Assembly: GCF_905475465.1 (NCBI RefSeq)
Contig: NC_062258.1
Coordinates: 2,604,001 to 2,668,000, forward strand
Direction: 5' to 3'
DNA length: 64,000 bases
DNA from: Pieris napi
Taxonomy: Eukaryota > Arthropoda > Insecta > Lepidoptera > Pieridae
This document shows, in pieces, positions 19,977-28,488 of the stretch (positions are counted from its first letter, which is position 1; each line of letters opens with the position of its first letter). Below the pieces are notes generated by a model, which was given only the letters and a program-made list of their open reading frames with translations, did no database searches and was not told the DNA's origin. Both the position numbers and the translations under genes were made by a program.

Positions 19977-22838
19977 ATGATCACACCAACGGAGCAGGGA
20001 AACACCTTGCATAAAAACAAATTAATGATCGCAACATACAACGTCCGAACCCTCTCATCGTATGACCGTTTGCTCGAGTTTGAAGAGGCTATAAGAAATA
20101 TTAAATACGATATCATCGGAATATCTGAAATGAGAAGACATGGAAATAAAATAGAAGAGTACGAAAATTTTATACTGTGCTACATAGGGCAAACCCCTGG
20201 CAAACATGGAGTTGGCTTCATTATAAATAAGTCTCTCAAAAAACACATAATAAGCTTCAATGGCATAACAGAGCGAGTGGCAACACTAAACATAAATATA
20301 CAGGGACATAAAATATCCATTATACAAGTTTATGCACCAACAGAAGCGGCAAGCGACCTTGATATAGAAGAATTTTACACTACAGTTGAGAAAGCCTTGG
20401 GCACAGCGCAAAAAACCATAATATTAATGGGTGACTTCAACGCCAAGCTTGGAACCCCCAAAGCTGACGAATATTTAGTTACTAAAAAACATGGATACGG
20501 CGAGAGAAACGAAAGAGGACAAAGACTAGTAAAGTTTGCGCTCCAACACAAATTAATGATAATAAACACATGTTTTAAAAAAAGACAGAGCAAAAGATGG
20601 ACCTGGCGATCTCCTAACGGACAATACAGAAACGAAATCGATTTTATCTTGTCTAACCAACATAGAATATTCCAAAACATCGAGACGCTCAATCTGAACT
20701 ACAATTCCGATCATAGAATAGTCAGATCAACAATAACACTAAACAAACAAAAAATATCAAGAGCCAAGTTTACAAACAGCCAAAATAGCAAATTAAAGAG
20801 CGAAGAGGAAATAAGTAAGTTCAACGAAAACCTAATATCACAGCTATCTACAACTAGCTGCGAAAACACCACGGTACAATACTGCTACGACATGATAGAA
20901 AAGGCTATCACTTTTAGCTTGAAACAAGCTCGCCCAAAGAGAGAAGAAAATAAACAACATAAAATACTATCGGCAAGTACAGTAAGGCTACTAAAAAGAA
21001 GGAAGGAACTACAGAAAACTAAAAACAAATCACGAAGTCAGAAAAATGAATTGTCCGCAATATACAAAGTAGTCAATAAGTATATAAAAGCAGACTACAA
21101 AAGATATAGGAAAGACACAATAAAAGAACATCTACAAAGAAATGGAAGTACAAAGAAGGCCTATAAGAAGCTCAAAACTAATACATCATGGATAGAAGGA
21201 CTGAGGAAAAAAGATACAGAAATGTACACTAGAGGCGACATCATATCTACCGCAACAGAATTTTATAGACATCTTTACAGAAACAGAGACACGAAATCAT
21301 TTAATCTTGTCACAGAAACAGCAGCTACACCTAGAAATAACGTTAAACTCATAGACGCAACAGAAATAATTGAAGCAATAAAGAAACTGAAACTAGATAA
21401 AAGCCCTGGTTCAGATAATATTACGAACGAAACACTAAAAATTGGACACAAAACTCTAGCACTGCCGCTAGCGGAACTGTTTAACAAGATCTTGCAAGAG
21501 TCGGAAACACCTTCCCAATGGTCCAAATCCAACATCATACTAATTTACAAAAAAGGCGACCCGAAGGATATCAGAAACTACCGACCAATCAGCTTGCTGC
21601 CGAGTCTATATAAACTTTTCTCCACAATTATAAACATAAGGATTAGAGACACATTGGAAAAAAAACAGCCAGTGGAGCAAGCAGGCTTCAGAAGGGGCTT
21701 TTCAACAGTCGACCACATCCATACCCTTGAGTTGATAATGGAAAAGTATCAGGAAAAACAAAGAACACTCTATATATCATTCATAGACTACCAAAAAGCC
21801 TTTGATACAGTAAGACATAACAGCATCTGGGAAAGCTTGAAAGAACAGGGAGTAGAGGAAATATATATAAAAATCATCAAATCCATATACAAAAACAATA
21901 AAGGTAAAATTAAGCTTGAAACATTAGGCCCTAGTTTTCCAATAGAACGAGGAGTAAGACAAGGGGACCCGCTGTCTCCAACAATATTCATAGCTGTTCT
22001 TGAGTCGATCATTAGCAAGCTAGATTGGAGTAAACAAGGTCTATACATAGACGGTACTTACTTGAGTCACCTGAGATTCGCGGATGACCTAGCACTGTTA
22101 TCCGAGTCATCTTCCCAACTACAGAGCATGGTAGAAACCCTGAACCAAGCTAGTGGAAAAGTAGGCCTAGAGATGAACATTACAAAAACTAAGATAATGA
22201 CAAACAGCTCTCAAAGACCAATAACAATCAATAACAAACCATTGGAATACGTTGAAGATTATGTCTATCTGGGAAAAACCATAAGTTTTCACAGAAAAAA
22301 TAAAAATACAGAAATAGAGAAAAGAATAAAATTAACATGGAACAAATTTTGGGGTCTCAAGGAAATTTTTAAAGGTGATCTACCACAAGACATTAAAACC
22401 AAAGTCATGAATTCAAGCCTCTTGCCTTGTTTGACATATGGTTGCCAAACGTGGAAATTCACTGCTGAAACAAGAAAAAAGATAATCGTCTGTCAGAGAG
22501 GACTCGAAAGAAGTATGCTAAAGATCAGAAAATCAGATAAAATACGTCATACTAAAATAAGAAAAATAACCAAAGCAACAAATGCTTTAAGCTACGCAAA
22601 AAAACTGAAATGGAAGTGGGCAGGACATGTTGCCCGGCTAACTGACCATAGATGGACTAAAAAAGTAACTTTCTGGAAAGGCCCACTAGGCAAAAGAACA
22701 AAAGGTAGACCTATTACGCGATGGGAAGACGACATAAAAGCGATAGCTGGTCGGAATTGGAGTGAAGTGGCCGAGGACAGAGATAAATGGGCGTCACTGG
22801 AGGAGGCCTACACCCAACTTGGGGTTCCAGTAGATTAA
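19977..22838 (+). CDS. RTE-like element ORF2: endonuclease and reverse transcriptase
   Basis: The 953-residue protein starts at the first in-frame ATG (MITPTEQGN); the open frame extends to 19878 without one. The APE endonuclease occupies about 1-245: TYNVRTL, SEMRRHG, YAPTEAA, MGDFNAKLG, NSDHR. RT lies near 450-720: YRPISLLPSLYKL, FIDYQKAFDTVR, RQGDPLSPTIF, RFADD, YLGKTI. The C-terminal block WAGHVARLTDHRW followed by GRPITRWEDDI is typical of RTE and related arthropod LINEs. There is no RNase H and no C-terminal zinc knuckle, unlike the telomeric elements. All catalytic signatures are present and no internal stop is seen. Confidence 0.88.
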   Translation: MITPTEQGNTLHKNKLMIATYNVRTLSSYDRLLEFEEAIRNIKYDIIGISEMRRHGNKIEEYENFILCYIGQTPGKHGVGFIINKSLKKHIISFNGITERVATLNINIQGHKISIIQVYAPTEAASDLDIEEFYTTVEKALGTAQKTIILMGDFNAKLGTPKADEYLVTKKHGYGERNERGQRLVKFALQHKLMIINTCFKKRQSKRWTWRSPNGQYRNEIDFILSNQHRIFQNIETLNLNYNSDHRIVRSTITLNKQKISRAKFTNSQNSKLKSEEEISKFNENLISQLSTTSCENTTVQYCYDMIEKAITFSLKQARPKREENKQHKILSASTVRLLKRRKELQKTKNKSRSQKNELSAIYKVVNKYIKADYKRYRKDTIKEHLQRNGSTKKAYKKLKTNTSWIEGLRKKDTEMYTRGDIISTATEFYRHLYRNRDTKSFNLVTETAATPRNNVKLIDATEIIEAIKKLKLDKSPGSDNITNETLKIGHKTLALPLAELFNKILQESETPSQWSKSNIILIYKKGDPKDIRNYRPISLLPSLYKLFSTIINIRIRDTLEKKQPVEQAGFRRGFSTVDHIHTLELIMEKYQEKQRTLYISFIDYQKAFDTVRHNSIWESLKEQGVEEIYIKIIKSIYKNNKGKIKLETLGPSFPIERGVRQGDPLSPTIFIAVLESIISKLDWSKQGLYIDGTYLSHLRFADDLALLSESSSQLQSMVETLNQASGKVGLEMNITKTKIMTNSSQRPITINNKPLEYVEDYVYLGKTISFHRKNKNTEIEKRIKLTWNKFWGLKEIFKGDLPQDIKTKVMNSSLLPCLTYGCQTWKFTAETRKKIIVCQRGLERSMLKIRKSDKIRHTKIRKITKATNALSYAKKLKWKWAGHVARLTDHRWTKKVTFWKGPLGKRTKGRPITRWEDDIKAIAGRNWSEVAEDRDKWASLEEAYTQLGVPVD

Positions 22839-22982
22839 ATATTTAAAAGGAATATATATGTATATATTTTTTTTAACTAATATAGATTAATAACATGAAC
22901 TAACACTAAAAATAAATTGTAAGAAGTGTAAACTTATATAATACTGGAAATAAAAGGCTTTTTATTTTATTTTATTTATTTA

Positions 22983-22997
22983 TAATAAGACTTCTTT
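22983..22997 (+). repeat. Target-site duplication, right copy (RTE-like insertion)
   Basis: Exact copy of the 15 bases at 18616-18630. It marks the 3' border of the inserted LINE. Confidence 0.95.
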
Positions 22998-23780
22998 AAA
23001 TAGGGTCCAATTGGCTTTTCTTGTATTGTAAATTCTTGTCGTGCCTTTTCGTGCACTTGTTATGGCTTTCGTTGTTTTTATTTTAAATAGAATGGCGTTG
23101 TGGTCCGAGGTTACTATGTACGGGTCCACTCTCCAGTCCTCCACTTGTCCCAGTAGGTCTTCTGAGCATGCTGTTATGTCCAAGTGGCTGGTGATACTTT
23201 TGCCTCTTCGTGTAACTTCAAAAGTTGGCTCCTGTCCATCATTTATAATGTGCAGGCCAATTTGAGTCACTGCATTCTCGAAGGCTTCTCCTCTATCGTC
23301 GGCCACTGGGCTGCCCCACCACGGGCTCTTTGCATTTGCATCACCTCCTAGGACTATTTTCTTTCGAATCTTGCTAGTGACCTCATCCAGCTGTTTCAAG
23401 TAAGGCTCTATAAGTTTTGGAGCCGGCTCCATGTAATATGAGACCAGCGCAATGCCCCCCCTCTCTGCTGTTTTTATTTTTATTGGAACTATGTTGGCAG
23501 TGGTCATCTCCGGGTACTGAATTATATCAATATCGGCGTCGAAGATCACCACCGCGGCCTTTACCACTTCGCCTATTTGGGGGTTCTGACACTGCACTAC
23601 TCTCACCCTTGGGTAGTCCTTCATTTTTCCTATCGCACCTATATAGGGCTCCTGGACTAAGGCTACTGTGATTTTTCTTTTAATTGCCTCCTGCATAAGT
23701 TCTTCAGTGGCGAGCCTTTTTCTTTGTAGGTTTATCTGAACTATGGTTATTGATTTTGTTTCTGCCTGGGTGCCCTTAGC
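22983..23780 (-). pseudogene. TRAS-like (beta) ORF2, endonuclease part of a split gene
   Basis: This is about 265 codons of APE-type endonuclease: IVQINLQRKR, LVQEPYIG, VSYYMEPAP, GGDANAKSPWWGSP, SHLDIT, SDHNAILF. It reaches FKEVLL at the insertion border, and the protein continues at 18630. The first ATG (23696) lies after the conserved QINL start. The open frame reaches back over the ORF1 stop (TGC-TAA-G), +1 to ORF1 and with no ATG, the same arrangement as at 14767-14771. The piece is intact but separated from its RT by 4.4 kb. Confidence 0.88.
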
Positions 23781-24782
23781 AGTACGCTATTGGGCTGCGG
23801 GCTAACATGTCCCACCTTTTCCGCACTGGGCACTCGATATCAAAGGCGTTATGTGTATCTGGGCCAGTATTTGCCTTTCGGCAGTTTACGCACACTGGTG
23901 GTGCTCCCGCTGGGTGGTCTGGGCAGTCGACTTTCAGGTGGGATCCTCCACAGTGCGAGCAGGTTGGGTCGGCTTCTTTGCAATATTTCCGCCCGTGGCC
24001 GTAACCCAGACACCTCGAACACTGTATTAGTGGTGATTGGTCCTGCACCGATACTCGCTGTAGGTCTATATGCGCCTTCCTTGCTTCTGTGAGCATTTTC
24101 CACACACGCGGGGAGACCTGTAGGATTATGTTCTCAGTGTGCGGATTTCTAGCCCGTCTTCGGTATTTTACCACTGCTCTTACCTCTTCCTCCCGCAGGT
24201 CTTTGAAGAGGTTCCGATTTTGGTTTTTGAGTGCACTCACCACATCCTCATCTGTGTGGGATTTTATCACGTCTCTGAGGACGACCAGTGGGTCTTTTGT
24301 GATTGCTTTTTCCACTGTGAGGGATGGGTCGGTCTTTAATCGGTCCGTGATTTTGTCGAGTCGCTCCGTGGTGGTACATCCTATCACTATCTTTTGATCC
24401 TTTACTTTTCTTATTTTGTCCACGTTGAGCCCGGTGTTTTTGGCATCTACCGTGTATCGGATGCGTTCTAGTAATTTTTCGCTCGTTTCTGTGCCTGTCG
24501 ACTTTATTATGATCGAGTGCATGTGCCCTCGTATATTTGTAGTTTTACTCGATTCGCTTTCATTCGTTTCAATGTTACTTCGTTTGATTGCTACAGCTTC
24601 TGCATATGTCATTATCTTTCCTTCTATCCTTTTTTCCCTTTCCTCCTCCTCGCGTCTGTATTCTCTTAGTTCTTTTCTTATTTCTTCTACCATATTGTTT
24701 CCTTGTCCTGTACCAAGGGCTTTTATGTCCTCTTTTAGTTGTTTTCTGGTTTTCTCCATCTTATCATTTTCTATTGATATAT
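23776..24782 (-). pseudogene. TRAS-like (beta) ORF1, C-terminal part of a split gene
   Basis: This is about 335 codons ending in PIAYC-stop. A highly charged helix (EEIRKELREYRREEEEREKR) is followed by a middle region and three knuckles: CSRCLGYGHGRKYC, CSHCGGSHLKVDC and CVNCRKANTG. The N-terminal part lies at 28025-28488, displaced by the Jockey/CR1-like insertion. The frame to the right of about 24783 belongs to the insert. It would encode the nucleocapsid portion of Gag. Confidence 0.85.
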
Positions 24783-24844
24783 CATTTTCAACGAGACTGA
24801 AAGATACAGTACTGACCAACCTGGTCAATCAGCCTTGCCTAATT

Positions 24845-27766
24845 ATGACGCCTACCAACAACACTCTAACAACAATTCCTTTCGCAAAACCAGATATAGT
24901 TCTAAAAATCCTCTACCAAAATTTCCAGAGTCTTTACAATAAACAAAGTACATTAGAAGCCTTCATCGATCAAGACCCAACATTTCAAGCAATATGTATT
25001 TCAGAATCTTGGCTTTCTCAAGCCAAATTAGATTTAATAAAATTTACAGGGTACAAAACTGCAGCATCCTTCTGTCGCGAGAAAAGGATTGGAGGCGGCG
25101 TCTGTATACTTCTGCAAGAGCACATCGAATGTACTGAAATACGAGATATAAGTAACCTATCAACGGAATATGTCCTTGAAGCATGCGCCACTTACCTGAT
25201 TAAAGAAGACATTTTACTGGTAACTGTATACTGGAATGGAAGGAGTGAGAACATATTTTATGATATTATAAATTTAATCTTAAAATATATTAATAAACAT
25301 TATTCTAAGTCCAAAGTAGTAATAGGAGGAGACTTTAATATAAACATGCTCGAAAATACACCAAAAACTACACAATTTTTAGAACTTATGCTAGAAAACA
25401 GATTAACCCAACACATTAAGGAAGCAACACACTTTACACAAACTTCATCAACATGTCTAGATCTAATATTTACAAATTTCATTGACAAAAACTTACACAT
25501 ATCAGTAAAGGACTTCGGATTTACAAATCATCTATCTACAGTCTTAAATATTAAAATACCAAAGCTCTCAAAGAATAATAAATGGTTTATAACTAAAAGA
25601 TTATATAATGATAAAAATATAAACCTTTTTAAGTCACAACTTGCCGAAATAAATTGGTGTGATGTAATTAAAGAAAATAATAATATAAATGAAAACTATA
25701 ATGCATTTCATAACATGATGACAAATACTTTAAATAAATGTATACCCAAAACAAAAATAAACCTCAAAACTACACCAAAAAAATACTGGCTAACTAAAGG
25801 TATAAAAAGGTCATCTAAAAATAAAAGATTATTAAAAATATTTATATTAAAAAATAATAACAAAATACTATCAGAATACTATAAAAAGTATGAAAAGCTA
25901 CTTAAAACTATTGTAAATAATTCCAAAAAACTTAATTACATAAAAAAAATGAAAAAGTCTAATAATGTCATAAAAACAATGTGGAATGTAATAAATGAGC
26001 GGACGAATAAAAAACCATTTAAGGAAAAACATAACGTAGAACTACAGATTAACAACGTAAAATATACAGAACCAAAACAAGTAGCTAACGCCTTCAATAA
26101 CTTTTTCGCAACTATCGGAGAGACTGTAACTTCTTCACCGTCACTATCGCACGCTCGCCATTCTTCATATCAAGCAGAGCATACTTTTTTTCTCAGACCT
26201 GTGCAACCCCTAGAAATATTTAATATATTAAAAAACCTCAAAAACAAACATAGTCATGGAATTGACGAACTTCCCCCAACTCTCTTCAGAGAATGTGCAG
26301 AACTGCTGACCATGCCTCTATGTATGTTAATAGATCAATCATTTAGTGAAAGCATTTTCCCAGACTTATTGAAAATTTCTATAGTTAAGCCCATTCATAA
26401 AAAGAATTTAAAAACAAATCCCAATAATTACCGCCCAATTGCCCTTTTACCAACAGCTTCGAAGATATTTGAAAAAGTTATGTGCGATCGCATCTATCAG
26501 TTTTGTGAAAAATTTAAACTATTCGATGAGTCCCAAAACGGCTTTCGAAGACATAGATCAACCACATTGTCCGTCTTTAAATATATTCAAGGAGCACTTG
26601 ACATTATTAATGACAAACAATACGCAATAGGATTATTACTCGACATGACGAAAGCATATGACAAAGTTCAATTTGACATACTATTAGATAAACTATACAA
26701 TATTGGAATTCGCGGTGACACTCATGAGTGGTTCAAATCATATTTATTCAATAGACAACAGCAAGTTGAAATAGAACATTTCGATCACAAATCTTGCGAA
26801 ATTCAACACATTAGATCTGAAAATAGAAGGCTGAAAGCTTCAATTCCTCAAGGAAGCGTGATAGGATGCCTTCTATTTTTGATCTACATAAATGACCTTC
26901 CTAAAGTGATGCATGAGCCATGTATTTTGTTTGCTGATGACATTTCGATATTGATATCAGGCGAAAATAAATTAGAAATTAACACAAAACTACAAATGAC
27001 TATAGATAAAGCGGATAGCTGGCTAAGACTACATAATCTGGAAATAAACTACGAAAAAACTAAACTTATGACATTCCATCCCTATCAAAAAACTCAAATT
27101 GACATAAAATTAACATATAATGGTTATAACATAGAAAAGGTTCAAAAGTTCACACTATTAGGTTTAGACATAGACTCCCATATAGACTGGAAGTCTCATG
27201 TAAATAAGGTTAAATTAAAACTGTCTCGATTCGCATACGCACTTCGCGAAATTAAAAAATCCACAGATATGAAAACAGCTCTAGTCACCTACTACTCTTA
27301 TGCTTACTCCTGGTTAAGCTATGGTGTTATCTTATGGGGTAGCAGTGTAGATGCCACTGCCGTATTTACAAGCCAAAAAAAACTTCTGAGAATTTTAGTT
27401 AATATAGGAAATACTGACTCATGCAAGCCCCACTTCATTCGGAACAATATTCTTACTCTACCTGGCATATATATACTTGAAACATGTAAATTTATTCGCA
27501 AATATCCTAATATGTATAAAAAAAGGGAAGATACAAAAACCCTTTACTCATTAAGACCTTCTCGTAAAAACCAACTGATTCCACCTACATCCAGACTAAA
27601 GTTACATCAATCAGGACCATTGACCTCCTCCATAAAAATATATAACAAATTACCAGAAAATTTGAAGAATGAAACAAATAACCTGAGGTTTACCAAATTT
27701 CTAAAGGAATTATTATATAAGAAATGTTATTACACTGTTACAGAGTATCTGACTGATAGATTTTAA
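24845..27766 (+). CDS. Jockey/CR1-group ORF2: endonuclease and reverse transcriptase
   Basis: The 973-residue protein starts at the ATG of MTPTNNTLTT; the open frame farther left is antisense to beta ORF1 and is not part of it. Endonuclease signatures: QNFQSLYNK, SESWLS, GGDFNINML. The SDH position reads FTNHLS, so Asp is Asn. RT: NNYRPIALLPTASKIFEK, LLLDMTKAYDKV, IPQGSVIGCLLF, FADDISIL, and the thumb block LLGLDIDSHIDWKSH. The C-terminus (YNKLPENLKN, then CYYTVTEYL) is typical of CR1/Jockey-group elements in arthropods. There is no RNase H. No premature stop is seen. Confidence 0.85.
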   Translation: MTPTNNTLTTIPFAKPDIVLKILYQNFQSLYNKQSTLEAFIDQDPTFQAICISESWLSQAKLDLIKFTGYKTAASFCREKRIGGGVCILLQEHIECTEIRDISNLSTEYVLEACATYLIKEDILLVTVYWNGRSENIFYDIINLILKYINKHYSKSKVVIGGDFNINMLENTPKTTQFLELMLENRLTQHIKEATHFTQTSSTCLDLIFTNFIDKNLHISVKDFGFTNHLSTVLNIKIPKLSKNNKWFITKRLYNDKNINLFKSQLAEINWCDVIKENNNINENYNAFHNMMTNTLNKCIPKTKINLKTTPKKYWLTKGIKRSSKNKRLLKIFILKNNNKILSEYYKKYEKLLKTIVNNSKKLNYIKKMKKSNNVIKTMWNVINERTNKKPFKEKHNVELQINNVKYTEPKQVANAFNNFFATIGETVTSSPSLSHARHSSYQAEHTFFLRPVQPLEIFNILKNLKNKHSHGIDELPPTLFRECAELLTMPLCMLIDQSFSESIFPDLLKISIVKPIHKKNLKTNPNNYRPIALLPTASKIFEKVMCDRIYQFCEKFKLFDESQNGFRRHRSTTLSVFKYIQGALDIINDKQYAIGLLLDMTKAYDKVQFDILLDKLYNIGIRGDTHEWFKSYLFNRQQQVEIEHFDHKSCEIQHIRSENRRLKASIPQGSVIGCLLFLIYINDLPKVMHEPCILFADDISILISGENKLEINTKLQMTIDKADSWLRLHNLEINYEKTKLMTFHPYQKTQIDIKLTYNGYNIEKVQKFTLLGLDIDSHIDWKSHVNKVKLKLSRFAYALREIKKSTDMKTALVTYYSYAYSWLSYGVILWGSSVDATAVFTSQKKLLRILVNIGNTDSCKPHFIRNNILTLPGIYILETCKFIRKYPNMYKKREDTKTLYSLRPSRKNQLIPPTSRLKLHQSGPLTSSIKIYNKLPENLKNETNNLRFTKFLKELLYKKCYYTVTEYLTDRF

Positions 27767-27984
27767 TTTCTTTATAAAAGTTAAGTTTATAAATAATGTT
27801 AAGTACCTTTTCGCAACGTAAAACCAAAGTAAATATACCAAATAAATAATGTATCTTATAAGAATAGGAATGTATAAGAATATAATGAAATATAATAAAG
27901 CATGCCCTTTTAAAACATTGCTGTGCCTAGCCAAGGTCCTTATTCATTATTTTGATTAATTATGTACATAAGGAATGCAATAAA

Positions 27985-28024
27985 GTTTGAGTTTGAGTTT
28001 GAGTTTGAGTTTGAGTTTGAGTTT
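27985..28024 (+). repeat. Microsatellite 3' tail (GTTTGA)n of the inserted LINE
   Basis: About six and a half tandem GTTTGA units follow AATAAA at the end of the Jockey/CR1-like insert. On the minus strand they read as alternating Asn-Ser codons fused by chance to the interrupted beta ORF1. Confidence 0.9.
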
Positions 28025-28488
28025 ATTTCCAGACGTTTTATTTGTTGTTCTAGTTTGTCTGTATATGTTTTACTATCGTCTCCTTCTTTTTCTGCCACTT
28101 CCTTACTTCCCCTTTCCTTTTCCTTCTTTCTGTCCCCTCCTTCCTTTGTTTGAGAATCGACCTCTTTCACTAGCTCGTAAAGTCTCCTAACTGCCGAAGT
28201 AACTGCTGCTTTTATTTCACCTTTTAAGTTTCGGGCGGCGTCAAGCTGTAGAATAGCGCTCTGCTGCACTGCCGCGGCTTCCGTGAGTCTGTTTTTATAG
28301 GGCTTTTGCTTTTTCGGCCCTTCTACACTCCGAGCTATAGCCGCTTCCAGTTCTCCGATGCTTTTCCGCACCGCTGGAGTTGAGGTCGGGGTTAGTGGCT
28401 GTACAGGGGCCGTTCCTTCCCTTTCCTCCTTTCCAGTAGCGTAGGGTTGTGGGGCAGTTACCTTTGTTGGGGTGCGTATTCCGAACAT
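28025..28488 (-). pseudogene. TRAS-like (beta) ORF1, N-terminal part of a split gene
   Basis: It starts at the ATG of MFGIRTPTKV and runs about 155 codons to QIKRLE, where the inserted LINE begins. A Pro/Thr-rich start is followed by a helix with AARNLKGEIKAAVTSAVRRLYELV. This matches the block SRNLKGDLKTTITEAINGLFGVI in alpha ORF1, so it is a conserved Gag feature. A lysine/glutamate-rich segment follows. Coding resumes at 24782, and the joined ORF1 would be about 490 residues. Confidence 0.85.

Larger units (their letters stand above)
18631..22982 (+). mobile_element. RTE-like non-LTR retrotransposon inserted in ORF2 of the beta element
   Basis: This is a 4352-base insertion flanked by an exact 15-bp duplication. 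It has a 5' UTR (18631-19008), ORF1 (19009-19773), ORF2 (19977-22838) and a 144-base AT-rich 3' end whose tail is a run of TTTTA and TTTA units instead of long poly(A). The low-complexity tail, the ORF2 length below 1000 residues and the protein motifs fit the RTE group. It looks full length with both frames open, and is probably younger than its host element. Confidence 0.85.
24783..28024 (+). mobile_element. Jockey/CR1-group LINE inserted in ORF1 of the beta element
   Basis: This is about 3.24 kb on the + strand: a short leader, one long ORF (24845-27766) and a 3' UTR ending in tandem GTTTGA units (27985-28024) instead of poly(A). The right border is where beta ORF1 coding resumes; the left border is placed near 24783, where beta ORF1 homology ends. 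I could not find a convincing target duplication. No ORF1 is present, so the copy is probably 5'-truncated just before ORF2 or of a type without ORF1. Confidence 0.75.

Noticed and set aside
24416..24844. N-terminal extension of the Jockey/CR1-like ORF2
   Set aside because: The frame is open, but this stretch is the antisense of beta ORF1. The insert begins near 24783, so the first plausible start is the ATG at 24845.
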